This document shows positions 20,938-33,033 of a stretch of 64,000 nt of DNA, in pieces. The number at the start of each line of letters is the position of its first letter. Position 1 is the stretch's first letter. The translations under genes and the position numbers were made by a program. This stretch comes from Pleodorina starrii. Taxonomy: Eukaryota; Chlorophyta; Chlorophyceae; Chlamydomonadales; Volvocaceae. The notes beneath the pieces were generated by a model. The model had not been told where the DNA came from and made no database searches. It saw only the letters and a program-made list of their open reading frames with translations. The DNA lies in assembly GCA_030267565.1 (NCBI GenBank), contig BRXU01000019.1:2592501-2656500 (forward strand), given 5' to 3'.

Positions 20938-23900
20938 GACGTAAGTAATGAAAAAGCTTTCTAATTGGTCTTTCCCTTTCGCGGTCGACGCCGATAGTCA
21001 AGTGGCTGGAGTCCTTCGGCGCAAACCCCCGGCAGCTGGTTCATTAGCAATTGTCCCAAGCCAATCGATGAGCACCTTGCAACAAGTCCATCAACACTAT
21101 GCGTAACACTATGCGTAGTTCGCGACCTATCCCAAATGTACGCCTACACGCACCTGCGCTTCAATATAGCGCGGTCAGCCGCCTGCGAGGACGTTTCCGA
21201 AGCATCGCCGCTACGCTGTGAAGCTGATTCCGACATCTATACCCCAAGGAGGAACGTGGCTCGTAGTAAGCCTGGAGGCACAAGGCCTTCAGGTCCCCGC
21301 ACGTACGCGCTGCCCGCTTGTTTATCCGATCTCGTGACGTCTATTGTAACGCATTGTGAGTGTGGTCCTTAAGGGTCATGCGGTCTATTCCAGGCTGGAA
21401 GATGCTTGTCAGGCATAGTCAGAAGTAATGACAGATTTGTAGTATGAAAGTGAATGTCCATGGGCAATCATCGCCGCGCGTCAGCAGGGAACCGCAATCA
21501 CGACCAACAACAAATCGGTTATGTACGTACGAAAGCGATTCCAGCCTTCTACAGATGCGTCCATTCACGACTTTCATTTCCCATAACGTAAACACTGTCA
21601 AGGCTGAGCTTATGCAGTGCCAAACCTGTTCGGCTGCTACGGTGGGGCGGTTAATCAATATTGCGACGGGTCGGTCCTGAGTAGCCTCAAGCATGCTTAT
21701 TTAGCAGCCTTACGCGTAGCAGGATTATATGATGTATACAACAGCTGTAAGCTTGCCTCGCCTTTTCCCAACGGGCAGACCCTGGCGCCGGACCTGTTCT
21801 GAAGGTCTTTCGTTTCATTTGTTTTGCATACAACCGTAGCAAACACCGCTTGGAATTTCAATCCGCATTGAATCCAATTGACGAAGATGTTGTTCCTGCG
21901 CCAGCTACGGCGCTTCAGTTGTCCTACTCGTTAGTCGATAGATAGGGTTCTACCAATGCCGTGCTGGCGATCGGTGCGCACAGCACCTGTCACATGTTCA
22001 ACCTTATCATTTTGATTGATAATTACGTATAGCCTGGCAATTGGAAACGTTTCATACAGTCGTCGACAACCTATCCCCAGAATCTATGATGCTTGCAGTG
22101 AAGCGAGCAGCCTTGCTTTCCAAAAGAGCCTTTCTGACCAGCGCGAGGCCACCTGAGTTGAAAGGTTTAGGGTCATATCACAGTTGCCACAGCGCAAGTT
22201 GCCCAACAAGAAGGCCGGCGCGCGCCTCAACCCTAGGCAGGGAAGTTGCAGTGCTGCGATAGCCCTCCACAAACGAAATGGATGTCTAAACTGCCTTGTA
22301 GGCGGCGCACGTTGCGGTGCGCTCTGCAGCAACGGCGAGCCCAGGCGTCATCTTTGTCACGTGCCACATACCGTAGACAGTCACCAGGTACCGGTATGCG
22401 AGCGGCTCAGTTGCTCGGGCAATTACAGAGTTTTTAATAAATCACGGTGGAGAAGGGTTACAATGAACTGTAGGTTAAAATCAAACTACCAGTTCCTAGG
22501 AAAAGCTTAGTAATCGTGTCAAACAGGTGAGAGTGACCTCAATATGTTTGTCAGTGCACGCCGTATTGACCTGGGTCCATGATGATGCATACCTCATGAT
22601 GCCACATCTTACTGTCAGTTGATCGATCCCGTTGAAGCACGCCTGCGAGCAAGCATCTGCCATGTCACGCCTTTTCCTTTTTTGTGTAAGCGCGGCATGG
22701 ACGCAGTGGCTCCGCACTAGCCTGCTTCTGTGGTTCGGTTCACTCCCGGTTCAACATGATGGCCAGCGTGATAACGGCCACTGTGACGTATGTCGCTGTC
22801 TTTCAGGGACCGCACCGACCCACGGATCCCTTCCTCCCTTTTCCTCCTCCCTTGATCCCCCTACGCGGACTGCCACGCGGCCAGAGGAAGCCGCCGCCGC
22901 CCCGACCCCGTTGTTGGCGATCGCACCGCTAGAAGGAAACTGCAAGCCTGTGAGGCCCCGTGTGCCGTGCCGTTGACTCCCGCACGGTCCGTCCCGAGTG
23001 GACTGCTTCACAGCGGACCTCGGCCCAAAACGAATCGACGCCTTTATACGCGATAACAGAGAAGCAGTTTGCAGATAGATGCAGGAGGGCGCGGTTTGCA
23101 CAGCAGTCCCCACCCAGACGAGCACGGCGCAGGAGGCGCGTATCTGCCCTGTCACGTCCTTTTCCCCAGTTCTGCGTGGGAGGGCATCGGTTTGCACGTG
23201 CGGACGGACGCTGGTGTGACGTGGGCTGTGGGGGAAATGTACTCAAACGGGTTTGTTTGTTTGTGAGTGCGTGACCATTTGTGATGGGACGAACGACGAG
23301 CACGGTACCGGTACCAGGGTAGTGGGACTCATGAGTCATGACACAACTGCTGGCCGGGCAATTAAAGACCGTACACGGAACGCGATGCACGCGAGAGCAC
23401 GCCCCCGGCTGTATTGGCTCTCGCCTGGACGGATCTGCACCCCATACCCCTTCACCCCTTACTTGGCGCTACATTCTCTCCCGGAGCCTGCAGCCCACTG
23501 TACACAGCGCCAACAACAATAACCACATGTGCCTTCCCGTCCCCTTAAGCTGCCTTAAGCCCTTATGGGGGATCCCGGCCCGAAGATAGACCTGCGTGTG
23601 CCGCTGCTTACTCCACTGCATGCGGTACCCCATGATTGCGACTCGTGCTGGTCCCCTGCGACTCATGCACGTCACGGGCTTCGGGTGTGTGCCAAGGTTA
23701 GGCTGGAGGGGGAATGTATGTGGTCCCAGGCCTTCAGGTCACGGTTGGTGATTTGGGGACACACAGCTGAAGGCGCAATCCAGGTTTGTCAGTAAGTCAG
23801 GAAACGACGTCGGCCCAGCGCGTGTGCGCGCATTGACTGTGCGAAATCAAAGCTGAGGCGTAAGGCCTCTGCAAGCCCACAAGGCGACCTCAATCTCAAG

Positions 23901-24756
23901 TTACAATCTTGGCAGTGCTGCATGGCACCTTATGGCGCCGTGCCGGTAATAATAAGTACACAACCGACAGGCCACGCTGTCGGCCTCGCTCTTCAATTCA
24001 GCACAGCGGGTTCAAGCGGGGGCAAGGAGCCGCAGGGGGAGGCACTAGGATACATAACCCAGCATGGGCCGCGCGAATACAACGCCCCAAACTCAAAAAC
24101 CCTAAAAACCCAAAAACACAGACTCGGGAGATGTATTGACGCACAGGCAGGCAGGCTGAAAACCCACGGCTTTTGCTTCTGTGGAGCAAAGCTGTGACGA
24201 CGGATTGTCAACAGTCGATTCCACTACTAAGGGTGAGTGCGGCTGTCTCCGTTTGCACTGTGATCGGAAAGTGAACTGTAAAGAGGACAGATGCGCGTTC
24301 AATCACTGCGTACCGTACTTTGCGGCGAAAAAACCCTAAAACCGCCACACTCTTCCCCGTTCATCCTCCTCCTCCCCGGAACCTTCGCCGATCGTCGTAC
24401 GTCCCACCTCCTCCTCCTCCTCCTCACGTGCACCTTCACACGCAGCACGCAGAGCACGCGGCACGCCGGGCCTGCCGCCCCGCGAGACATACAGCCCCGC
24501 ATTGCGCTTCAGTAACAAATACGGCACATCTTGAGCAAGGTACGGCGGGAGCTCTAGGGCCCTGCCATTTCGAAGGATCGGGTACCTTACCACCCTCTTC
24601 GATGCGGCAGCCCCACCCATTTCGCTTATAGCTACGGCATGCGCCGCTGACCCGCGTCGCGGCGTTGCATGTTGTTTTGGCCAGTTTACGGCAGTGAAGG
24701 CCCGTGCCATGCGCGGCCTAGCTCGCAGCAGAGCTGCCCATACATGGCTTGGGCGT
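20938..24756. other. Intergenic region with no supported gene
   Basis: The base composition is much less GC-rich than in the genes. Open frames here are short and without recognisable motifs. I see no tRNA, rRNA or transposase. Telomere-like single units occur at about 24100 and 24335. Confidence 0.5.
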
Positions 24757-24761
24757 TTACA
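24757..24761 (-). terminator. Candidate polyadenylation signal of the lipase gene
   Basis: TGTAA on the minus strand is the first one after the stop codon at 25956, which would give a 3' untranslated region of about 1.2 kb. TGTAA is the usual signal in volvocine algae. Evidence is by position only. Confidence 0.35.
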
Positions 24762-25744
24762 GGTATGCATGCATGCATTGTTGCTTTCCGAAGCCAACAC
24801 CGTCTCGGCTGCGGTGCTCCGAAACCGCCGGAACGTTGGCGAAAGCCCTCGTAGCCGGAACGTAGACGACAGGCCGATCCAATCCCACGCGCGCGCGTGA
24901 CGGAAGGGGAGTCCGTGGGCCGCGCATGAATTCCCGCGCAACACGACCAAGTGACATGAATGATGATGATGGAAAAATACATTAGTATCCGACCGTATCC
25001 AGCCTCCCCGCCTGCTCCCCCTCCGCCACCTCGGGCTGCCACCACAGGCCGTCACACGGCACTCCGCAGTCTCGCGATGCAGCAGCAGCAGCAACAAAAC
25101 ATCATCATCCGTCTCCATGCCCACGTGAAGTCAAGTCAAGTGCAGTACCTGTACGGAAATTCAAGCTGTAATTCGGTACTTCCGCAACTCAAGCAACCGG
25201 TGCGCGCCGCCGCCCAGCTTCCATTCACATCGCCACGCGGACGCCGCACACCGCTCTCTCTTCACAACACCGGCCAGCAGCATCCCTGGCCTGACAGACA
25301 AAGCAAGCCGGAGGTATAGCAAGAGACGGCTATTTCCCCGGACGAAGCGAGAACCGCCGTCACGCCTCGCACACACCGGCTCGTCAAAACAGCCGCGCAT
25401 CACCACCACTTCGCGTGGCCGCGGCAAACGTCGAGCCGGGCATCCCGGGCTTCAGCTGCATTGCGTTGCGGCAGTCGCAGTCGCAGCCGCAAATACGCAC
25501 TGCTGCGGCCGAAGCTGAGGCACCACCACCACCACCACCACCACCACCATCCATCCATCACCACTCCTATCGCCAACCAGCCACAGAAGCTGTTACGGGT
25601 AGGTCAGTAAAACCTGACAGACAAAGGCAAGCCCGGGGGTATGGAAAGAGGCGGCGTTGCACCGACTGCCTGCAGCCGCCGCTGAGCCGCACCGTGGTGG
25701 CAGCAGCTCCAGCTCCAGAGGGGCGAGGCTGCCCCCTCCGGCCC

Positions 25745-25950
25745 CACTCCTCCAGCTCCAGCTCCAGCTCCAGGCCGGCCCCCAGCCCCACTGCCTCCAG
25801 GGACAGCTCCAGGGACAGCCCCACTGCCTCCAGGGACAGCTCCAGGGACAGCTCCAGGGACAGCCCCACTGCCTCCAGGGACAGCTCCAGGGACAGCTCC
25901 AGGGACAGCCCCACTGCCTCCAGGGACAGCTCCAGGGACAGCTCCAGCTG
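25745..25950. repeat. Minisatellite of CCAGGGACAGCT units, 45-bp higher-order repeat
   Basis: Three 45-bp blocks made of GCCTCCAGGGACAGC plus two or three 12-bp subunits lie immediately downstream of the lipase stop codon, in its probable 3' untranslated region. Confidence 0.9.
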
Positions 25951-25955
25951 TCTGG

Positions 25956-28900
25956 CTACAGCCGCAGCTGCCGCACCGCATAGTCGATAATGTGCATGTG
26001 GGATCGGAATCGGCGGCTGCTGCGGACCACGATGGCGGCGTGTGCGTGGTAGTGCCGCGTGTCCACGTCCACCTGCGCCGCCGCCACCGGGGGGTGGTGG
26101 GTGAGAAAAGAAGATACCGTACCGCCGGGTAACAGCGACAGAATGTCCGAAAAGGGCAGGGCAAGGGGGCAAAGACGTGGAAAGGGCTCGTGGGAAAGAG
26201 GCTCGTGGAGAAAAGGCTCGTGGGAAAAAGGTGTGGGGAAAGTTTAGCGGGACCTCCAGGCGACATCCGCGGGAGCGGGTGCCTCCTTCAACGCTGAAAG
26301 TCCCCTCGACGCTGGCAGCCCCCGCTGGAAGTAACCGCACAAAGCCCCAACTACAGGTCCGCAGCCAGCCAGCCACCCTACCACCACCAGCAACACGACT
26401 TGCATCCCTTTCCTTACCTTTTGCCACTCGAGCTGGTTAAGGTTGGCAATCATCTCAGACAGAAGCGCCGCCGGATCTTGGGGCCGCGCCGGGCCGCTCT
26501 CAGCCGCGCGCGGCGGCGGCACCTGCGGCACCTCCTGCGCCGGCACGGGCGCCGGCGGCGGCGGCGGCGCCTCGCCTCGGCGGCGCAGCTGAGACTCGCC
26601 TGTGACTTCCTGCCCTGGCCTCGCCGCGCGAGCAGGTTCCCCCACGCAGCCGTTTTCGGAGCGCTCCCTCAAGACCTGTGTTGGCTGCTGCTGCTGCTGG
26701 TGCTGTAGGGCCCGCGGAATCGGCGGGCGCGGTGCCGTCGCAGCGGCAGTCGAGTCCGTCGATCGCGAGCCGTCGCCGTCGGCAGGTAAGACGTCGCTGC
26801 TGCTGGCGCCGTCACCATCGCCGCCGGCAGCTGTGGCCGCGGCCACAACGGGCGCTTGACCCGAGCTGGCGACGTGACGTGCCGCCAAGCTCTGGAAGAT
26901 GGATCGCGTCAGGGCGCGCACGAAGTGCCGGTCCGCCGCCACCTCCACATCCACCTCCTGCTTTCCCTCAGCCCCCGCCCCGGCCCCTAGGGCGACCGCC
27001 TCCGGCGCCGCCGCCAGCCCCACCGCCGGCTCTGGGCCGCCGCGGCCGTCGTACTTCCGCACCACCGACCTAAACAGCGCTCGCACAATCGACCTCACCG
27101 CACCCACTTCAATATCCGCATGCACCTCCGCCGCCGTTGATGCCGGGGCCGCTGCTTTCGCGCCGGCTGCTGGCCCCCCGACGCTGCCGGCAAACGCCTG
27201 CGAGACGAGGTCCTTCGGCTCCTCCGTCACCGGGTCACCGATTTGGCCGTCCGTCGCCTTTACCGCGGCGCCGGGCTCCTCCACCACGTCCGCTCGCGGC
27301 GGATGCGGCGGCGGCGGCAGCAGCTCCACCACCACCACCGCCGCCGCCGTCCTTTCCGCCGTTGCCGAGTAGACACGCTGCGTTTGCTCGTGGCGGCCCT
27401 GCGCCCCCTCCCGCAGTCCGCTGGGCTCCGCTCCGCTGGGCTCTGTAAGCGCGTCAATGTCGGCGGCCGCTTCCCCGTCCGAGGCCTGCGGCGGAGCTCC
27501 CGCTAGCACTTCCGCTGTTCCTGCGGCCTCCGCCGCTGTCGTGTTTCCCGCGGTGGCAGCGCGCTCGAAGGGCGAGGAGGACCGCCCGAGTGTGCATGAC
27601 CCAGACCCCTGGGTCGACGCCTCGCCGCTGCCTCCGCGCGTCGCCTCTGCGGTCGCAGAGGTAGCGGCAGTTGCTGCAGCGCAGGCATAAGGCCCCCTTG
27701 CGGCTGAGCAGTCGGACGGATACGCGCGCGGCGCGCCGTCGCCGGCCGCCGCGTCATCACCCCGGCAGCCCAAACTCCCCCGCCGCTGCCGCTGCAGCAG
27801 CAGCGGCGCGGGCGGGGACGGCGGCGGCGCCTCCGTCAAGCTCATGCACAGCTCCATCTCCCCGCTGTCGTACATCCCACTGCCGCCGCCGTCGTCGCCG
27901 TCGACACCGTCGCCATCCCTCAACCCGTCCCGGTCATCATCCATCACATCACCGCCCCGCACGCCGCTGCCAGCCAACGCGTTCACCGCCTCCGGCGCTG
28001 CCGACGACCGGGCGCCATCGCCTCCGCTGGAGCTGTCACAGTCTCCGGCCGCCTCCGAAGCTTCCATAGCGGCGGCGCCTGCCGCCGCCGCCGCCGTTCC
28101 TCGCATGCGGACGTCCCAGCTGCGGTCCGGCCGCACCGTCAGCAGTACGGCATAATGATGGATCCAGATAGCCGCGAGCCAGGCCACCATGCACAACCAC
28201 AGCGACAGCAGCACCGGCAGCAGCGCCACAAACAGGCCCAGCCGTACCCGACTCGCAAGCGCGTCGTCCTCGCTGCCGCCGCGGCCACCACTGCCAGCGT
28301 GACCGCCGCGCGGCGCTGCCACCGGCGCTGGGACGGCCGTCGAGCCCGGCACGTGGGCCTGGCCGTACCAACGACCGTGCCGTATTTCGTGAAGGCGGTA
28401 CAAAGCGCTGCCGTATCTGGCGGACGACTGGTCGTGCGATGGGGCAGGACGATATGGATACCCCGCGGCGCCGCCGGCGCCGCTGATACTGCAGCCGCTG
28501 CCCGTCGAGTAGGAAAACGTCGCATCGGAGCCATGGCGCGAAATCCCCCCGTGAGTCTCCGCCGTCTTGCGCCTGCCGCCGCCGCCGCGAACGACGCTGC
28601 TGATGGTGCCGCTGCAGGTACCTTCCGTGCTGCTGCTGGTGCCGCCGCCGCCGCCGTCGTCGCCGCCGCTGGCGTCGGCAGCGCAAGCGCCGGCGTGCCG
28701 CAGCTTCGGCAGCGGAGAGCTGGCGGAGCGGTGCAAGGCGCACGGCGCCGCCGCCGCCGCCGCCGCAGGCGGCGGACGCCGGTTGCCAGGTCCGCACGGC
28801 ACGGGACAAGCTCGCCTACCAGCGGCAGCGGCGGCAGAGAAGAGCGCAGCCGGCACAGCCGGTGCCGGCAGCGGCGCTGGATGGGGCGCCACAATACACG

Positions 28901-31900
28901 GATAGGACGAGCTGATCGGGAGAGGGATCACGGCCGGCGCGGCAGCGCCGCCGGTGGCGGCGGCGGCGGCGGCTGCGCCGCCGCAGCCTCCGCTGCAGCC
29001 GCACCTCCCGCCTGCTGCGCTGCGCCAAGCCCGACGGCCGCCTTTGCCTTCGCCTGCGCTTCCGCCGCCGAAGAGAAGCGACGCCACGCCCAGCCCAAAG
29101 CCCAGCACTGAGCCGAGGCCGAGCGTGTGACCCCAAGTCCGGAGTAAACCGCCCGCGCCAGCGCCCACGCCGCCGCCGTCGCCGTCGACCAAGCCACCCA
29201 AGCTGTCGCAAAAGGCAGCCGGCGCGCCAGCGCCCCCATCTTCCTCATCGTCCTCCTCCCCCTCCTCCGCTTCCGCCAACGGCTCAAACCCCCGCCGCGA
29301 GACGCACCCGCATCCGCAGCCAGGCGCGCAGCCGCAACCCGACGGGACGGCGCCCGTGGCGCCGTCGGCCGACAGCGTGTACGGCGCCGCCGCCGCGGCG
29401 CCGCCAGGCAGGTAGGGATTGACTGCGGTGATGGCGGCGGTCGTGTACGGCACGGTACGATCGCTTCGAATGTCGGCGAGCAGTACGCGTTTCCGAAAGG
29501 CCGCCAGGCCGGCGTGGAAGGCCAGGTCGGGTCGGGCCATTGCGGCGAGCAGCGGGAGACCCTCGGGCTCCAGCCAACGATCTGCGAGGAGGAGCTGACG
29601 TCCGGTGCGGCTGCGAGGGCGGGAGTTTTGAGATAACGAGAGAGGGCGCGGGCGTTTGAGATGAGAGATTAGATGAGGAAATGTGGGTCGCAGATGAACG
29701 AGTTTGCAGGGGAGGGTTCTCGCTCGCTACGGCCTGCGGGTGTGTTCGCGCGGGCGGGCACATCGACCCGTCGCCAGCTCTCGATACCAGCAGACCCGCA
29801 CGGCCCCCCCCACCCCCGCCGCCACCGCCCTGGCTCGCCCTGGCCTGGGCGGCCTGGCTCGCCCCTCACCTGAGGGTCCAAGGCAGGAGGCTGTTGTAGG
29901 CCTGCAGGGTGTAACCGGGAAACATGACATGGCGCGAGGTGGAGTGGAGGACGGGAGGGGCGGGGAGGGGTTAAGCGCAGGGAAGGCGGTGGAAGTACAG
30001 GAAAGGCCGGAGAGGCAGGCAGGAGAGACAGGTAAGAGGCAGGTAAGAGGCAGGGCCGCTTTGCTGTGGTGGCCTGTCGTTGTGAGGGGTTGGTATACCG
30101 GTAGGCCACACCCCGGCGCCCTCGTCCGCGGCTCACACGGGTGTCCGTGCCAGCGACAGAGCAAAAGGGAGCGAGGGAGCCCTCCCTTGTTCCGCCCGAC
30201 TGCCAAGGCGCCCGGTGCGGTACCCTCCGCAGACAGCCCCGAGCGCCCACGTTACCCTGTAAACCCTCTCAATCCCAATCCCCAGCTCCCAGAACATGCG
30301 CCAGAAAGCCACACAATCCCACGACCCGAAATCCATACCCACCCAGAGAGCGACCCACAATCCGAAAATACCTCACCCAAGTCCCCAACCCCACCCACGA
30401 CAGCCCCTCGACCCCTCCGCAGCGGGATCGTTTTTCTATACAACTCTCACTCGGGTTCGACTTGACTTCCCTTCACCCAGAGAGGGGTTCCGGGTTCGTT
30501 TGCGAACGCCGTCTCCAGTCCCTTCGCTGCGGTATTCGTGGGTTTTAACCCGCCCGCCCGCCCAGGGTGACAGCACCCCGCCCCCACCCCCACCATAAAG
30601 GAGCATATCACTCCCTGATCCCCCCTCTCACCAGGTGCGACATGCTGCTGGGGTGCTCCCAGCAGCCCAGGTGTGGCGAGGCAATGGTCAGGAAGTTGAC
30701 GGGGGCCACCACCGAGAAGAAACCGCCCGCCAGCAACTTGCCGACCGCGTAGCGGGCTATCAGGCCGCCAAACCTGTAGGACGGATCAAACATGCGGGCG
30801 AGTTCGAAAAGGCGAGTTGGGTTCAGTGAGATATGGGGAAACGAAACAGCGGACGGGCGGGCGGGCGAATTCGGGGTCGGGGCACAAGGCCGAGAAACTG
30901 TGAAGGACATCGTCGGTATGCCTGCTTCGTTCTGAGACGGCATCGTCGATGGTTTTATAGTGTTAAGCTGAAACGGTAATGCATCTGACATACACAGAGG
31001 GCTTGCGGAGCGCCCACCACAGTGTCCAGACGGAGGACGCGAGGACCCCGCCGCGCAAAGGTGGTTATTTTCCGCAAGGCCCTGCACAAAACATGTGCAC
31101 GTTGTAGTACGGCATTGCACGGCAAGGTGTACGGCACTTACGAATAGGCTGCAAAGCTGATGTGGGTCACGGTGACTCCCCCCGCCGCCAGCCGCTGCAC
31201 GTGGGCCACCACCTCCGCCGCCAGCCGGTCGCCGCAGACCTGGCGGGGGAGAAAAACAGAAGATACCGCAGCGAAGGAACGGAGACGAACGGCCTTAGCG
31301 AACGGACCTGGCGGGGCAGCACTTGACGTCAGTACTTGAGACATGAACGTGACAAGACCACGACATGGCCGGAGCTGATAAAGACATGGCATAGCTTGAC
31401 ATTCAGCAGCAGGGGAGGCAGGCTGGCAGGCGCCGGAGCGGCCAGTCGGGGAAATGTCAGGTGCGGGCGGGGATAGAAGCGGGCCAGCCAGCGACGGCGC
31501 CGCAACGTCACCAGGATTCCGAACCAGGATTCTGCGGCGGCACCCTCAAATGCGTAGAATCCGATCGCGCTGGGTACGGGTCCCTAGCGTCGCGCATCCC
31601 TTCTCGCATTCCCGCCCGCCAACGCCATGCCCGTCACACCATCACCCGTATGCGTCACGGTCCTGTTTCCTTATCAGGCACGACCGGGAAGAATGCTTCC
31701 CGCCTCGGTGACTTCTCCATTATTCCCCGTCCCGCGGCCCCCAGCCATTCCCCCCTCCCCCTTCCCCCCTCCCGCGCTCACGTCCGCCCCATCAAAGGTG
31801 CACCTCGCCGAGTTGCTCCGCGCGTTCAGCGTCAGCCAGCCGTTGTGCTGCAGGTACTGCTCCAAAAAGGCCACGTCCTCGGGGCTGCCCCACAAGCCGT

Positions 31901-32587
31901 GCTGAATAAAAAAGTTGGCGGCAGGTGGAAAAATGCGGCAAAGTAAAAAGGAAGAAACAGTGTGAGCGGTGGGTGCGGAAGGGAGTCGGTGGTGGTGAGG
32001 ATGGAGCTGTTCGCGGCTTGCAGGGCAAGGCGATGTGCGGCCACGTAACCGACCCACATCGCAAAATGTTTTCCGCAGCCTCGTGCGGCAAGATATGGCC
32101 TAGATACAGCGGACCGGTGCTCGAACGTGCCCGCTGCAGGCTTACCGAACGTCTAAATGCATGCCACGGTGTGTTACGATGGCAGGTGACAAAAACCTCG
32201 CGGCAGAACTCAAAAAGTGCTCTCTGAAGCAGAATTTTCGGTCTAGACAATTCTAGGCGAGGACGATGTATGGGGGCACATAAGGCTAGCTGATGCCACG
32301 GCTTTGGCGGGAGGCGGAGCAGCCTGGTAGAACGCGTTTTATGCCGCACCCTGGGTGGGGGCCAGGACACGATTATAAGAGCTGCAGCACTCGAAGGTGC
32401 TATGTGCCGTGGTAATTGCTTGTGATATGATGCAACGCTCGATGTAGGCTGACGTCGACAAAACCCACGGTGTCATGCTTCCCAAGTAACAAAAAGGGTG
32501 TTCGGAAGCACATACCTGACAAACAAAGAGATGGGCACCTGCGGGCGCATCCTGCTGTTCAGGAGGTGGTCTTTCCCACCAGTCCAT
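25956..32587 (-). CDS. DUF676-type serine esterase/lipase
   Basis: Complete gene: exons 32587-32516, 31901-31782, 31239-31142, 30773-30632, 29901-29870, 29610-26418 and 26072-25956, all in phase, giving 1,257 residues. HLFVCQHGLWG (oxyanion region, residues 19-29) spans the first junction. TFDGADVCGDRLA and THISFAAYSFGGLIARYAVG follow, with the nucleophile Ser97. Next come PVNFLTIASPHLG, RTGRQLLLAD, Asp205 in SDRTVPYTT, NPYLP, and finally His1230 in HAHAAIVVRSS. These are the family's ordered motifs; yeast Rog1 and Lpl1 are relatives. The likely reaction is hydrolysis of glycerolipid esters; the substrate is unknown. The motif around Ser97 is A-Y-S-F-G, where relatives often have G-H-S-x-G or G-Y-S-x-G. 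It diverges from the glycyl-tRNA synthetase gene. Confidence 0.9.
26418..29610 (-). other. Giant lipase exon with low-complexity insertion and membrane segment
   Basis: The exon encodes residues 155-1219. After NPYLP it turns into Ala/Gly/Ser-rich sequence with Cys-rich patches, one strong hydrophobic stretch at about 609-645 (LGLFVALLPVLLSLWLCMV and on) and a weaker one at about 315-345. It ends LNQLEWQK before a GTAAGG donor. The frame stays open for 1,064 codons in a region that does contain A and T, and the conserved C-terminal exon joins in phase, so I take the insertion as coding. The hydrophobic stretch suggests anchoring at a membrane or lipid droplet, which is inference. Confidence 0.75.
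30505..30536 (+). repeat. Dispersed CCTTCGCTGCGGTAT element in a lipase intron
   Basis: This copy is preceded by GCGAACGCCGTCTCC, the same flank as the copy at 43245. Confidence 0.7.
31255..31290 (-). repeat. Dispersed element, inverted copy in a lipase intron
   Basis: On the minus strand it reads GTCTCCGTTCCTTCGCTGCG, then GTATCTTCTG, which is the sense orientation relative to the lipase gene. Confidence 0.7.
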
Positions 32588-32925
32588 ATCGAGCGCCGAG
32601 GTAGTTCAGTAATCAGAGCGCTGTGCCGGGTCAACTTGAAGGCGTCTGCGTCCGTATATAGTCTGGTTCGTTACAAGGCCCCGGTGTGACGCATGAGGCC
32701 AAAGTTTCCAAGTGATGACAGTTGTGTGCGTGTCGATTTCAGTTGGCGTGGAGAACTCAGCAGCACATGGTCAAATTTGTCGGCTTGAATTGGTGTGGAA
32801 ATCCACCATTTCTTGTGGCAGTTGTTGGTTAACGTGAGCTCTGCAATCGGGTTTTCATGGGGCCCATTCCGTGAAATGTAAACGGCGCTCTCTTCCATTC
32901 TGGTTACTTTTTCACACATTCTGCC
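32588..32925. promoter_or_regulatory. Divergent promoter region between the lipase and glycyl-tRNA synthetase genes
   Basis: Two genes transcribed outward are separated by about 340 bp from the lipase ATG to the open frame of the synthetase extension (446 bp to its AUG). A TATATAG word (32655-32661) faces the synthetase. Several ATGs lie downstream of it, including an ATG-TAA minimal frame at 32876-32881, so the true start of the transcript may be nearer the gene. Confidence 0.5.
32655..32661 (+). promoter_or_regulatory. TATA-like box for the synthetase gene
   Basis: TATATAG lies about 270 bp before the non-AUG start candidates. Confidence 0.3.
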
Positions 32926-33033
32926 AAACTGTTGCGCCAAGCAGGAAGAGCTTTAGGCCTCCGCTTTGCACCTCCTCTAGCTTGTTTGGGGCGGAGACTG
33001 CATTCCGGCGGCGTGGATCGCAACCCCGCAAGA
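32926..33033 (+). other. AUG-less in-frame extension of glycyl-tRNA synthetase, likely mitochondrial presequence
   Basis: The frame is open from 32875 to the AUG at 33034 but has no ATG. From the CTG at 32929 (A at -3) or the TTG at 32932 it encodes RQAGRALGLRFAPPLACLG followed by RRLHSGG. This is rich in Arg, has no acidic residue for about 28 positions, and ends in an Arg-containing cleavage-like site. It suggests a leaky-scanning, non-AUG-initiated organelle form. An upstream spliced exon supplying an AUG is the alternative. Confidence 0.55.

Noticed and set aside
26244..26417. Hydrophobic stretch following LEWQK that looks like an extra membrane segment
   Set aside because: It is read-through past the GTAAGG donor at 26418; the conserved last exon at 26072-25956 joins in phase there.
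32671..32940. Minus-strand frame of 89 codons overlapping the synthetase leader
   Set aside because: It lies upstream of the lipase start codon, shows no motif, and overlaps the better-supported plus-strand presequence frame.
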